This document shows, in pieces, positions 1 through 7,005 of a DNA stretch of 24,429 nt. Origin of the DNA: Pelagibius sp050043265 (GTDB taxonomy: Bacteria; Pseudomonadota; Alphaproteobacteria; Kiloniellales; Kiloniellaceae); NCBI GenBank assembly GCA_050043265.1, contig JBHJIR010000122.1, positions 1-24,429 of the forward strand. The letters run 5' to 3'. The notes under the pieces were generated by a model that ran no database searches, was not told the DNA's origin, and saw nothing but the letters and a program-made list of their open reading frames with translations. Position numbers and translations under genes: made by a program. Each line of letters opens with the position of its first letter. The first letter of the stretch is position 1.

Positions 1-73
1 CCCCCCCGCCTCCGCCCCCCCTCCTCCCCCCCTCCCAGCCGCCTCGCCCCTACCCGCACCCCCCCCCCCCCCG
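1..73. repeat. C-rich low-complexity tract
   Basis: Almost every base is C, with a few G, T and A; the last part is an unbroken run of 12 C. It lies immediately downstream of the nrtA stop, where a nitrate-transporter permease gene would often follow, and it encodes nothing. On the nrtA-sense strand it is a G-rich run. It may be a real homopolymeric tract or an artefact at a contig end. Confidence 0.7.
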
Positions 74-80
74 CGCGGCC

Positions 81-1463
81 TCAGCCGCCTACCACGACGT
101 TCTGTTCGACTTTCTGGGGGCCCTTCAAACCGATCGGAAACTCCTCCAGATAGGCGTTGGGCTGGCGGCCGTCGAAGGTGATGCCATCGATGAACTCGCT
201 CTGCGGAGCGCGGAACCCGTCGCTGTCCCAGGGGAAGTCCGATTCGGCGGCGTTGCCATCCTCGACCACCAGGCGCGCCGCCTTCAGGTAGATGTCCGGG
301 CGGTAAACCTGCCGGGCGACGTCGAGATACCAGTCGTCGGACTTCTGGTCGGTGATCTGGCCCCAGCGGCGCATCTGCGTCAGGTACCAGACCGCGTCGG
401 AGTAGTAGGGGTAGGTGGCGAAGTAGCGGTAGAAGACGTTGAAATCCGGCACCTCGCGCTTGTCACCCTTCTCGTACTCGAAGGTTCCGGTCATCGAGTT
501 GGCGATGACCTCCGCGTCGGCGCCGACGTATTCGGAGCGCGCGAGGATCTCGACGGCTTCCATGCGGTTGCCGTTATCGTTCTCGTCGAGCCACTTTGCG
601 GCGCGGATCAGCGCCTTTGTCAGCGCCAGGGTGGTGTTCGGGTATTTGTCGGCGAACTCCTGGGTGATGCCGAAGACCTTTTCCGGATTGCCCTTCCAGA
701 TTTCAAAGTCGGTGATCACCGGCACGCCGATGCCCTTGAACACCGCCTGCTGGTTCCACGGCTCGCCGACGCAGTAGCCGCTGATGGTGCCAGCCTCCAG
801 GGTGGCGGGCATCTGCGGCGGCGGCGTCACCGACAACAACGCCTCGGCCTGGATCTGGCCGGTAATGTTGTCTTCGGAGTAGAAGCCGGGGTGGATGCCG
901 CCGGCCGCCAGCCAATAGCGCAGCTCGTAGTTGTGAGTCGACACGGGAAAGACCATGCCCATCTTGAAGGGCTTGCCTTCGGCACGGAACTTTTCGATCA
1001 CCGGCTTCAGATAGTCAGCCTTGATCGGGTGCACCGGCTTGCCGTTCTCGGTCGGGATGTTGGCCTTCATCATCTCCCAGACCTCGTTCGACACGGTAAT
1101 GCCGTTGCCGTTCAGGTCCATCGAGAAGGGCGTGATGATGTGCGCCTTGGTGCCAAAGCCGATGGTGGCGGCCAGCGGCTGGCCGGCCAGCATGTGGGCA
1201 CCGTCCAGTTCCCCGGTGATCACGCCGTCCAGCAGCACCTTCCAGTTGGCCTGCGGCTCCAGCGTGACAAACAGGCCCTCGTCCTCGAAGTAACCTTTCT
1301 CGTAAGCGATCGCCAAGGGCGCCATGTCGGTCAGCTTGATGAAACCGAACTTGAGTTCATCCTTTTCGATATCCAGGGTCCCGGCCAGGGCGGGCGCCGC
1401 GCCGGCAGCCAAGGTCACCCCGAGGCCAAGAAGCACAGCGTGCAAGGCGGAAACGATCTTCAT
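81..1463 (-). CDS. nrtA: Periplasmic nitrate-binding protein of an ABC transporter (NrtA-like)
   Basis: Predicted substrate-binding component of an NrtABC-type nitrate importer. The 460-residue product matches the CmpA/NrtA family in length. It has a Sec signal peptide (about residues 1-27: basic start, hydrophobic core, then APALAG). Family features visible are FGFIKLTDMAPLAIAYEKGYF near the mature N-terminus, DGAHMLAGQPLA, and the motif DLNGNGITVS. It resembles the upstream NasS, but that protein has no signal peptide; this pairing of exported binder and cytoplasmic sensor is typical of nitrate loci. ATG start, with AGGGG about 8 bases upstream. The gene follows a terminator-containing leader, so expression is probably set by NasT antitermination. 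No permease or ATPase gene is seen, because the window ends in a C-rich tract just after the stop. Bicarbonate (CmpA) is the alternative ligand, but the NasST context favours nitrate. Confidence 0.88.
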   Translation of the reverse strand: MKIVSALHAVLLGLGVTLAAGAAPALAGTLDIEKDELKFGFIKLTDMAPLAIAYEKGYFEDEGLFVTLEPQANWKVLLDGVITGELDGAHMLAGQPLAATIGFGTKAHIITPFSMDLNGNGITVSNEVWEMMKANIPTENGKPVHPIKADYLKPVIEKFRAEGKPFKMGMVFPVSTHNYELRYWLAAGGIHPGFYSEDNITGQIQAEALLSVTPPPQMPATLEAGTISGYCVGEPWNQQAVFKGIGVPVITDFEIWKGNPEKVFGITQEFADKYPNTTLALTKALIRAAKWLDENDNGNRMEAVEILARSEYVGADAEVIANSMTGTFEYEKGDKREVPDFNVFYRYFATYPYYSDAVWYLTQMRRWGQITDQKSDDWYLDVARQVYRPDIYLKAARLVVEDGNAAESDFPWDSDGFRAPQSEFIDGITFDGRQPNAYLEEFPIGLKGPQKVEQNVVVGG

Positions 1464-1527
1464 TGCTTATCCCCTGTTCTGTTTCGGGCCGGCCCGGCTT
1501 CATCTCTGGCGCCGACCTGCGAGAGGC

Positions 1528-1582
1528 AAAAAAAAACCGCCCGACCTGCTGCGCCCCTGGATCGGGGCGGCGGGTCGAGCGG
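1528..1582 (-). terminator. Intrinsic terminator (attenuator) in the nrtA leader
   Basis: Read on the minus strand, bases 1582-1564 pair with 1557-1537 in a GC-rich stem of about 17 pairs with two mismatches, a small bulge and a six-base loop. Nine uninterrupted T follow (1536-1528). It lies 65 bases before the nrtA start, so it can stop transcription before the gene. Its 5' arm includes the 3' arm of the hairpin at 1576-1591, so the two structures exclude each other. This is the arrangement expected for antitermination. Confidence 0.88.
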
Positions 1583-1610
1583 CTTTGCTCGGGTGCTCCT
1601 GCGGCGGAGC
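1576..1610 (-). promoter_or_regulatory. Putative NasT (ANTAR) antiterminator hairpins P1 and P2
   Basis: Two consecutive small hairpins in the nrtA leader RNA. P1 (1610-1595) has stem GCTCC/GGAGC and hexaloop GCCGCA. After three bases, P2 (1591-1576) has stem CGAGC/GCTCG and hexaloop AAAGCC. ANTAR regulators bind paired hexaloop hairpins with A at loop position 1 and G at position 4. P2 fits both; P1 has the G but starts with G instead of A. P2 overlaps the terminator stem, so stabilising P2 would block termination. nasT lies just upstream, giving the likely ligand protein. The structure is seen by eye; binding is inferred. Confidence 0.72.
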
Positions 1611-1676
1611 TATCGCTGAAATCTGGCTATCTGAGAGGATCGGCCGCCATTGGCCTGCCCTCGAATGTTGCAGTGC

Positions 1677-1706
1677 ACCCTAGATTGCGGCGGGAAGAGC
1701 TGTCAA
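1677..1706 (-). promoter_or_regulatory. Candidate sigma-70-type promoter of nrtA
   Basis: On the minus strand a perfect -35 hexamer TTGACA (1706-1701) is followed after 18 bases by TAGGGT (1682-1677), a weak -10 match. It sits in the AT-rich part of the gap (about 1690-1750). It would give a leader of about 200 bases containing both hairpins and the terminator. The -10 is poor, so the exact promoter is uncertain. Confidence 0.35.
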
Positions 1707-1774
1707 TAAAAATGTCTAATTTTTGTGCAATTCTATGTATGCCTATGATCTGTGCAATCACGGCGGTAAAGATC

Positions 1775-3028
1775 CTAGCGGCTGCCCAGAAGACCCCGCC
1801 CGGTCGCCCCGGCGGCGGCGAGATAATCCTCTAAGCCATTGGGGTCGAAGACCGTTCCGTCGAAAAACCCGTCCGGCCCGAGGAACAGCTTGCCGGCCCG
1901 CGAGGCCACCGGCGTTTCGCCGGTGAGCGCGCCCTCCACCTTCTCGCTGGCACCCGGCAGGTCGACTCCGGCGGGCCCCAGCGCGGCACGGTAGAGATCG
2001 GGACGGAAGACCTGACGCACCGCCGCCAGCCGCGCCGGGCTGTGCCCGACCTGGCCGGCGCGCACCATCTGGGCGTAGATCCACAAGGCGAAAGAGCGCC
2101 AGGGAAAGGTCGCCGCCTTGCGCTGCAGGACCAGGAAGTCCTCGAAGTGGCCCTGGCGGCCGTCCGGCGACATCGTCAGCCGGCCGTTCAGCGCGCGTTC
2201 GATGACCTCGGCCGGCAGGTCGAGATAAGCCTCGCGCGCCAGGATCTCCGACAGCGTCACATGATTTTCCGGCCGGTCGGCCCACACCGCCGCTTTGTGC
2301 AGGGCGCGCAGCAAGGCAAACAGTGTGTCCTGATTCGACTCGGCCCACTCCTGGCGCAGGCCCAACACCTTCTCCGGCGCGAACTGCCAGACTCGGGCGC
2401 CGGGCAACACGATCTCCGCCAGGTCGGCATCGACGGCGACACTGTTCCACGGCTCGCCGACGCAGAACCCGTCCAGCTTGCCGGCGCGCAGCGCATCGAC
2501 CATCAGCGGCGGCGGCACCACGACCACCTCAACCTCGCTGCCGGTCTCCAGGCCGGCATGAGCCAGACAGTGGCGCAGTTCGTAGGCGTGGCAGGAAAAG
2601 GGGAACGGCACACCGAAGGTCAGCGGCACGCCGCGCCGCCGGTGCAACGCCCGTACGCCTGCCGCCAGCGCCGCTAGCGCCTGCAGGGTTGCCGCGGGGC
2701 CCGGCGCCGGACGCGTCCCGCCCATGGCCTCGGCCAGTTCGCGCGACACGGAAATGGCGTTGCCGTTAACATTCAGCACGAAAGGCGCCACCGCATCGTG
2801 TGCGACGGACCCGAGGCCGAGACGCATGGCGATCGGCATCGGCGCCAGCATGTGGGCCCCCTCGAACAGGCCAAAGGCCACCTTGTCGCGGATGTTGGAC
2901 CACGAGCTTTCGCGACAAAGTTCCAGGTCAACGCCTTCAGCGGCAGCGAAATCAAGCTCCCGGGCGGCGACCAGCACCGCGGCGTCGACCAGCGGAATGA
3001 AACCGATCCGCGCGTGGTGCCGGCTCAA
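1775..3028 (-). CDS. nasS: Cytoplasmic nitrate/nitrite sensor NasS
   Basis: A 417-residue NrtA-like protein without a signal peptide. The sequence begins directly with the binding fold (HHARIGFIPLVDAAVLVAA), which marks NasS, not a transport receptor. Shared NrtA-family motifs are EGAHMLAPMPIA, LNVNGNAISVS and GKLDGFCVGEPWN. Known role of the family: without nitrate or nitrite, NasS binds and holds NasT inactive; ligand binding releases NasT to antiterminate nitrate-assimilation transcripts. The start is TTG at 3028-3026, overlapping the nasT TGA stop as TTGA, so the two are translationally coupled. Order nasT-nasS-nrtA on one strand supports the assignment. Confidence 0.9.
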   Translation of the reverse strand: MSRHHARIGFIPLVDAAVLVAARELDFAAAEGVDLELCRESSWSNIRDKVAFGLFEGAHMLAPMPIAMRLGLGSVAHDAVAPFVLNVNGNAISVSRELAEAMGGTRPAPGPAATLQALAALAAGVRALHRRRGVPLTFGVPFPFSCHAYELRHCLAHAGLETGSEVEVVVVPPPLMVDALRAGKLDGFCVGEPWNSVAVDADLAEIVLPGARVWQFAPEKVLGLRQEWAESNQDTLFALLRALHKAAVWADRPENHVTLSEILAREAYLDLPAEVIERALNGRLTMSPDGRQGHFEDFLVLQRKAATFPWRSFALWIYAQMVRAGQVGHSPARLAAVRQVFRPDLYRAALGPAGVDLPGASEKVEGALTGETPVASRAGKLFLGPDGFFDGTVFDPNGLEDYLAAAGATGRGLLGSR

Positions 3029-3618
3029 GAGAGCATCTCCGCCGCGGTGACCACGCTCTGGGCGATCTCCGAAAGCTTCCGGCTCTGGCCCATGGCGGTC
3101 TTGCGCAAAAGGGCGTAGGCCTCTTCCTCGCTGAGGCCCTTGGCCTTCATCAGGATACCCTTGGCGCGGTCGATCACCTTGCGCTCGGACAGCGCCGCCT
3201 TGGTCGCCTGCAACTCCGACTGCAGGCGCGAGAAGGTATTGAAGCGGGTGATGGCGGTAGCAAGGATCGCCTTGATGCGTTCCTTCTTCATGCCGTCCAC
3301 CACGTAGGCACCGACGCCGGCCTCAACCGCCGCCTCGATCATGCTCATGTCGCTCTCGTCGACGAACATGGCAATCGGCCGGCTGACCAGGCGCGACACC
3401 TCGAACATCTGCTCCAGAACGTCGCGGCTGGGATTTTCAAGGTCGATGAGGATGACATCGGGCGCGAGCTCGCTCAGCCGCTCCAGCAGCCCGGGCATCT
3501 CGGCAATGCGGTGGATGTCGCGGTAGCCCGCCTCGCGCAGGCCCGCCTCGATGACGTCCGCGCGCTCAGGCTGCGGATCGACCACCGCGATCTTCATTGT
3601 AGAAACGCTGTTCGCCAC
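3025..3618 (-). CDS. nasT: ANTAR-domain antitermination regulator NasT
   Basis: A 197-residue two-domain regulator. The N-terminal half is a response-regulator receiver (MKIAVVDPQPERADVIEAG, then DVILIDLENPSRD). A helix with QSELQATKAALSERKVIDRAKGILM leads into a C-terminal ANTAR RNA-binding domain (AKGILMKAKGLSEEEAYALLRKTAM). ANTAR proteins bind paired hexaloop hairpins and prevent formation of a terminator; a matching structure lies in the nrtA leader at 1576-1610. Regulation is expected through sequestration by NasS, encoded by the overlapping next gene. The start is uncertain: GTG at 3618 is the longest, while ATG at 3597 begins with the usual receiver start MKIAVVD and gives 190 residues; neither has a convincing ribosome-binding site. 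It follows nosX on the same strand after 130 bases. Confidence 0.9.
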   Translation of the reverse strand: MANSVSTMKIAVVDPQPERADVIEAGLREAGYRDIHRIAEMPGLLERLSELAPDVILIDLENPSRDVLEQMFEVSRLVSRPIAMFVDESDMSMIEAAVEAGVGAYVVDGMKKERIKAILATAITRFNTFSRLQSELQATKAALSERKVIDRAKGILMKAKGLSEEEAYALLRKTAMGQSRKLSEIAQSVVTAAEMLS

Positions 3619-3669
3619 CCTGACCCATCCAGCGCCGACCTTGCCCGGCCGGCCTTAACTATGATGGGC

Positions 3670-3727
3670 GCTTCTCCCTGGCTTTTCTTGTTGGCGCTAT
3701 AACAGCCGAGCAGCCAGACCGCGTCAA
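3670..3727 (-). promoter_or_regulatory. Candidate promoter region of nasTS
   Basis: In the 130-base gap between nosX and nasT, the minus strand has TTGACG (3727-3722), a five-of-six match to a -35 box. An AT-rich TGTTATAG stretch about 17-20 bases later could serve as the -10. No clear T-tailed terminator was seen after nosX, so read-through from nos into nasTS is also possible. Confidence 0.25.
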
Positions 3728-3748
3728 GCGGGACGGCATGCCGGGTGC

Positions 3749-4732
3749 TCAGACGCGCAGCATGCGCAAACCACCCTCGTCCTGGATATAAGCCGCGGTC
3801 GCACCGAGCTCTCGCAGCAGGTCCGGTGCCTCCCCTTCGGGCAACAGAGCAAGCGCCGTCGACGCCGCGTCGGCGACGGCCGCGCTGGAGGCGATAACAG
3901 AGACCGAGCGCCGCGCCGGCGCCGAATGGCCGCTGCGGGGGTCGATCAGATGGTTGTGCCAACCGTCCGGGACGAAGGCTGTGCCATAGCCGCCGGAAGT
4001 CGCCAGGGCCGCATCGGCGAGGTTCACCCGCTGGGCGACGCGGGCAGGATCGGTTGCGTCGGCCAGGCCGATACGCCAGGGACCGCCCCCGGGGCGCGAA
4101 CCGAGCGCGCGGACCTCGCCCAGATCGACGAGCACCGAGCGCATGCCTTCGCCGCGCAGCAGATCGGCGATCCGGTCCGTAATGTAGCCCTGTGCGACAC
4201 CGTTCAGGGTTACCGCCATGCCCGCGCGTTGTAGCGTGATGCGATCGCTGCCGAAAGAGACACGTCGCCAGTCGACCAGCGGCAGAACGTCGGCGAGCAG
4301 GGGGCCGGCGGGATCGGCGCCGGGCACCGCGAAATGCTCGGCAAAGCGGCGCCACAGCGGCTGCACGGTCACATCGAAAGCGCCCTCGGTTGCGGCGCTC
4401 ACCTGGGCGGCGTAGGAAAGCAACTCCACCAGTTCGAAAGGCGGCAGATCGAGCGCGCCGTGGCGGTTCAGCCGGCACAGGGCGGACTCCGCGTCGTAGA
4501 GGCTGAAGATTCCTTCCAGGCGCCGGACCTCCGTCACGCAGCGCCGCAGCAGCGCGCGCCCAGTATCGGCGTCGGGGTGCGCCAGGCGGATGCTCGCCGC
4601 CGCCCCCAGGGCGACGCCCCGCCATTCGAGCAACTCAGGGGCCGCGATGCCGCGGGCGGGCCAAGATGCCGTCGCCGCAAAAACGGCGGAAATGGCGACG
4701 AAGCGACGGCGCGTCAGGTCAGTGCGTGGCAT
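3749..4732 (-). CDS. nosX: FAD:protein FMN transferase NosX (ApbE family)
   Basis: A 327-residue ApbE-family protein at the end of the nos operon. These enzymes take FMN from FAD and attach it to a Thr/Ser of a target protein; NosX is the dedicated copy for NosR. The N-terminus is a Tat signal (LTRRRFVAISAVFAATASWPA), so it acts in the periplasm. Visible family motifs are LNGVAQGYITDRIADLL, LVDLGEVRALG, ATSGGYG, HLIDPRSGHS and the metal-site region ADAASTALALLP. The target Thr motif SGATVT is present in NosR of this cluster. I chose ATG at 4732: the frame stays open further upstream, but that stretch reads as a shadow of nosL. nosX overlaps nosL by 14 bases, suggesting translational coupling. 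Confidence 0.92.
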   Translation of the reverse strand: MPRTDLTRRRFVAISAVFAATASWPARGIAAPELLEWRGVALGAAASIRLAHPDADTGRALLRRCVTEVRRLEGIFSLYDAESALCRLNRHGALDLPPFELVELLSYAAQVSAATEGAFDVTVQPLWRRFAEHFAVPGADPAGPLLADVLPLVDWRRVSFGSDRITLQRAGMAVTLNGVAQGYITDRIADLLRGEGMRSVLVDLGEVRALGSRPGGGPWRIGLADATDPARVAQRVNLADAALATSGGYGTAFVPDGWHNHLIDPRSGHSAPARRSVSVIASSAAVADAASTALALLPEGEAPDLLRELGATAAYIQDEGGLRMLRV

Positions 4733-5267
4733 GGGCTTCGCCCTCCTGCGTTGGCATCTGCGGCGTGCCGAGCACATAGTCCGCCGGAATTTCGGCGAGA
4801 CGTACCACCCGCCCGCCATTGTCGGTCGCGAAGCCCTCGGCCCCGTCGCGGGTTCCGAAAGGCACCACCTCGGGCAGGCCCATGCCGCCCAGGCGGCGGC
4901 TGCCGATAACGTACCAGGCCGCTCCCGCCTCAACCCAAGTGCCGGGCTCCGGCTTCGCCCAATCGGTCGCCTCGCCCATGTCGTTCACATAGATCGCCGT
5001 CACGTCCTTCGCCTCCCCCTCCAGCAGCGTGAAGGCGCCCGTGTCACGCACCGAGGAGAACCATAGCGGGGTCTTGCGGCTGCGCAGGTGCACCTGCCCT
5101 TTCGGTCCGCCGTGCTCGGCCAGCAGCATGTTGCAGAAATAGCCGATGGCATCGCCACTGTACTCCCTCGGCGGCGGCGCTTCGGCGGCCTGCTCGCGGC
5201 CGTCGCAGGCCGCCAGAGCGAGGCCCAGAAGAACCAACGTCAGCACGGCGCGCATGATCGTGATCAT
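4719..5267 (-). CDS. nosL: NosL copper chaperone lipoprotein
   Basis: A 182-residue lipoprotein that hands Cu(I) to the NosDFY complex and apo-NosZ for cofactor assembly. Signal peptide residues 1-20 end in the lipobox LALAAC, so Cys21 is the predicted lipid-anchored residue, on the periplasmic side. The family copper-site motif follows as YFCNMLLAEHGG (Cys45, Met47, His52). The rest resembles the NosL fold (RKTPLWFSSVRD, AIYVNDMG, AWYVIGSRRLGGMG, PFGTRDGAEGFA). The ATG overlaps the nosY TGA (ATGA), and the C-terminus overlaps nosX. The C-terminal HATH may be an extra metal-binding tail; that is inference. Confidence 0.95.
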   Translation of the reverse strand: MITIMRAVLTLVLLGLALAACDGREQAAEAPPPREYSGDAIGYFCNMLLAEHGGPKGQVHLRSRKTPLWFSSVRDTGAFTLLEGEAKDVTAIYVNDMGEATDWAKPEPGTWVEAGAAWYVIGSRRLGGMGLPEVVPFGTRDGAEGFATDNGGRVVRLAEIPADYVLGTPQMPTQEGEAHATH

Positions 5268-6088
5268 AGCTGTCTCCGGGAAAAGATCGCCGTGGCGAGG
5301 GCAAGCGGCACCACGACCCAGGCGACCAGCGCGGTGACGAGCAGCGCGGGCGCGAGAGCGGACTCGGCGGGTCCCGCCATGCCGGCGTAGACACTGACCG
5401 CATCGCTGCCCGTCAGATTGAACAGGCGGTAGGCATCAGCCGGATTGAGCAGCAGCAGGACATCGAGCACAGCAGCGCTGACGATGCGCCCCTGATCCGC
5501 GACCAGCAGGCCCAGCAAAGCGGTGTCGTAGAGCAGTACAAAGACCAGCCAGACCGCCACCGCGATCCCGGCCGCAGTGGCACGCTCTCGCACCAGCACA
5601 CTGGCCAGCCCTCCCAACGCGAGAAAGGCGGCGCCAAGCAGTATCGAGCTGCCGATCATCGCGGCGAAGGCCGCCCAGTCGGCGTCTCCGATACCGTCAC
5701 GCAGCAGCAGTGCCGCCGCGGCGCAGCCGTAGCCGGCCATTGTGGCGATGGCGAGGATCGCGGCATGGCCGAGGAATTTACCGACGACGACCTCCCAGCG
5801 CGCCACAGGGTAGGCAAGCAGCAAAATCAGGGTGCCGCGCTCCTGCTCGCCCACCACCGCGTCGAACGACAGCAGCAGGGCGATGAGCGGCAGCAGGAAG
5901 ATGGTGAGGCTGGACAGACTGACCACCACGACAGCCAGGGGATCGGCAGCCACCGTGCCGGTCGGGGCGCTGCCCAGCAGCGTCAGACTGAGCGCCAGGG
6001 CCGCCAGCAGCAGCGTCGTGGCAACGATCCAGCGGTTGCGCAGGCCCACGCGGACTTCCTGGCCCGCGATCACGAGGGCGGCTCTCAT
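5264..6088 (-). CDS. nosY: NosY membrane permease of the NosDFY copper-assembly ABC complex
   Basis: A 274-residue integral membrane protein of the ABC-2 type with about six hydrophobic segments. Examples are WIVATTLLLAALALSLTLL, VVVVSLSSLTIFLLPLIALL, and the last segment near VTALVAWVVVPLALATAIF. The typical sequence SFDAVVGEQERGTLILLLAYPVARWEVVVGKFLGH follows the second segment. Known role: the dimeric membrane core linking the cytoplasmic NosF ATPases to periplasmic NosD, required for Cu and S delivery to the CuZ site of NosZ. ATG at 6088 overlaps the nosF TGA (ATGA); the frame is open further upstream but only over nosF. The stop overlaps the nosL start. Confidence 0.94.
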   Translation of the reverse strand: MRAALVIAGQEVRVGLRNRWIVATTLLLAALALSLTLLGSAPTGTVAADPLAVVVVSLSSLTIFLLPLIALLLSFDAVVGEQERGTLILLLAYPVARWEVVVGKFLGHAAILAIATMAGYGCAAAALLLRDGIGDADWAAFAAMIGSSILLGAAFLALGGLASVLVRERATAAGIAVAVWLVFVLLYDTALLGLLVADQGRIVSAAVLDVLLLLNPADAYRLFNLTGSDAVSVYAGMAGPAESALAPALLVTALVAWVVVPLALATAIFSRRQL

Positions 6089-7005
6089 GGCGTGTCCTCC
6101 CGCTCGATAAGTTTGCTGTAGATGGCAGGAAGGCCGGGAGTTTCCAGCGTCACATCCTCGATGAGGTCCCACAGCTCACCCAGGCCGCGCAGCAGCGCCG
6201 CCTTGGCCTCCGGACGGCAGCCGACCTCCAGCATGCGGTCGCTGCGCTCGAACACCTCGACGGCATCGCCGAAACGCTCCAGAAGCCGCCCGGTGCTGCA
6301 GGGCACGACGGTGAAACGCAGCCGCAGCGGCAGGCCGGCGGCAGCGCGCAATTCCCCGACCGGTCCAAGGGCGATCAGGTGGCCGCCGTGCATCACCGCG
6401 ATACGGTCGGCGTGACCTTCGATCTCGGCCAGCGCGTGGGTCGAGATGACGATGGTGGCCCCGCCCCGCCGCAGCGAGTCGATCGTGTCGTAAAAATGCG
6501 AACGCGAGGCTGGATCCAGGCCGCTGGTCGGCGCGTCGAACAGCAGCAGGTCTGGTGCGCCGATCAACGCCTGCGCCAGGCCGAGCCGCTGGCGCATGCC
6601 CTTGGAGTAGGTGGAGACACGCCGGTCGCCGGCATCGGCCAGACCGACGCGGGCAAGGAGATCTTGCAGGTCCTGCCGCGGGCACCGCTTCAGCCGGGCA
6701 AAGAAGGCGAGCAGCTCGCGGCCGCTCATTGCACCATGGAAGGCGACGTTCTCCGGCAGGAAACCGAGCGCCCGGCGCAGCTCGGCGGCCCCGGCGGTCG
6801 CGGGATCGCGGCCGAGCACACTCACCTTGCCGGTGGTCGGCGCAATGAGACCGAGGATCAGCTTCACCAGGGTCGTCTTGCCGGCGCCATTGTGGCCAAC
6901 CAGCGCCAGCGATTCGCCGGCATGCAGATCGAGCCCGACACCCGCCACGGCGGTAACGTCGCCGTAGGTCTTGGTGACGTCGGAAAGCGAGACAAGCAGA
7001 GTCAT
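6085..7005 (-). CDS. nosF: NosF ATPase of the NosDFY complex, with altered Walker B
   Basis: A 306-residue ABC ATPase that energises NosDFY. Walker A is GHNGAGKTT (about residues 38-45), the Q-loop region is LGFLPENVAF, the signature is the NosF-typical YSKGMRQRLGLAQAL (about 133-147), the D-loop is SGLDP, and the switch His is in STHALAEIEGH. Walker B reads LLLFDAPTSGLDP: residue 158, normally the catalytic Glu of DEPT, is Ala (codon at 6534-6532). Canonical ABC ATPases need this Glu to hydrolyse ATP, so the protein as written should be impaired; a base-calling error is possible. The ATG overlaps the nosD TGA (ATGA), and the stop overlaps the nosY start. Confidence 0.94.
   Translation of the reverse strand: MTLLVSLSDVTKTYGDVTAVAGVGLDLHAGESLALVGHNGAGKTTLVKLILGLIAPTTGKVSVLGRDPATAGAAELRRALGFLPENVAFHGAMSGRELLAFFARLKRCPRQDLQDLLARVGLADAGDRRVSTYSKGMRQRLGLAQALIGAPDLLLFDAPTSGLDPASRSHFYDTIDSLRRGGATIVISTHALAEIEGHADRIAVMHGGHLIALGPVGELRAAAGLPLRLRFTVVPCSTGRLLERFGDAVEVFERSDRMLEVGCRPEAKAALLRGLGELWDLIEDVTLETPGLPAIYSKLIEREDTP

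Noticed and set aside
891..1619. A 242-residue plus-strand frame across nrtA and its leader.
   Set aside because: No recognisable domain, antisense to a clear gene and running through the terminator hairpin.
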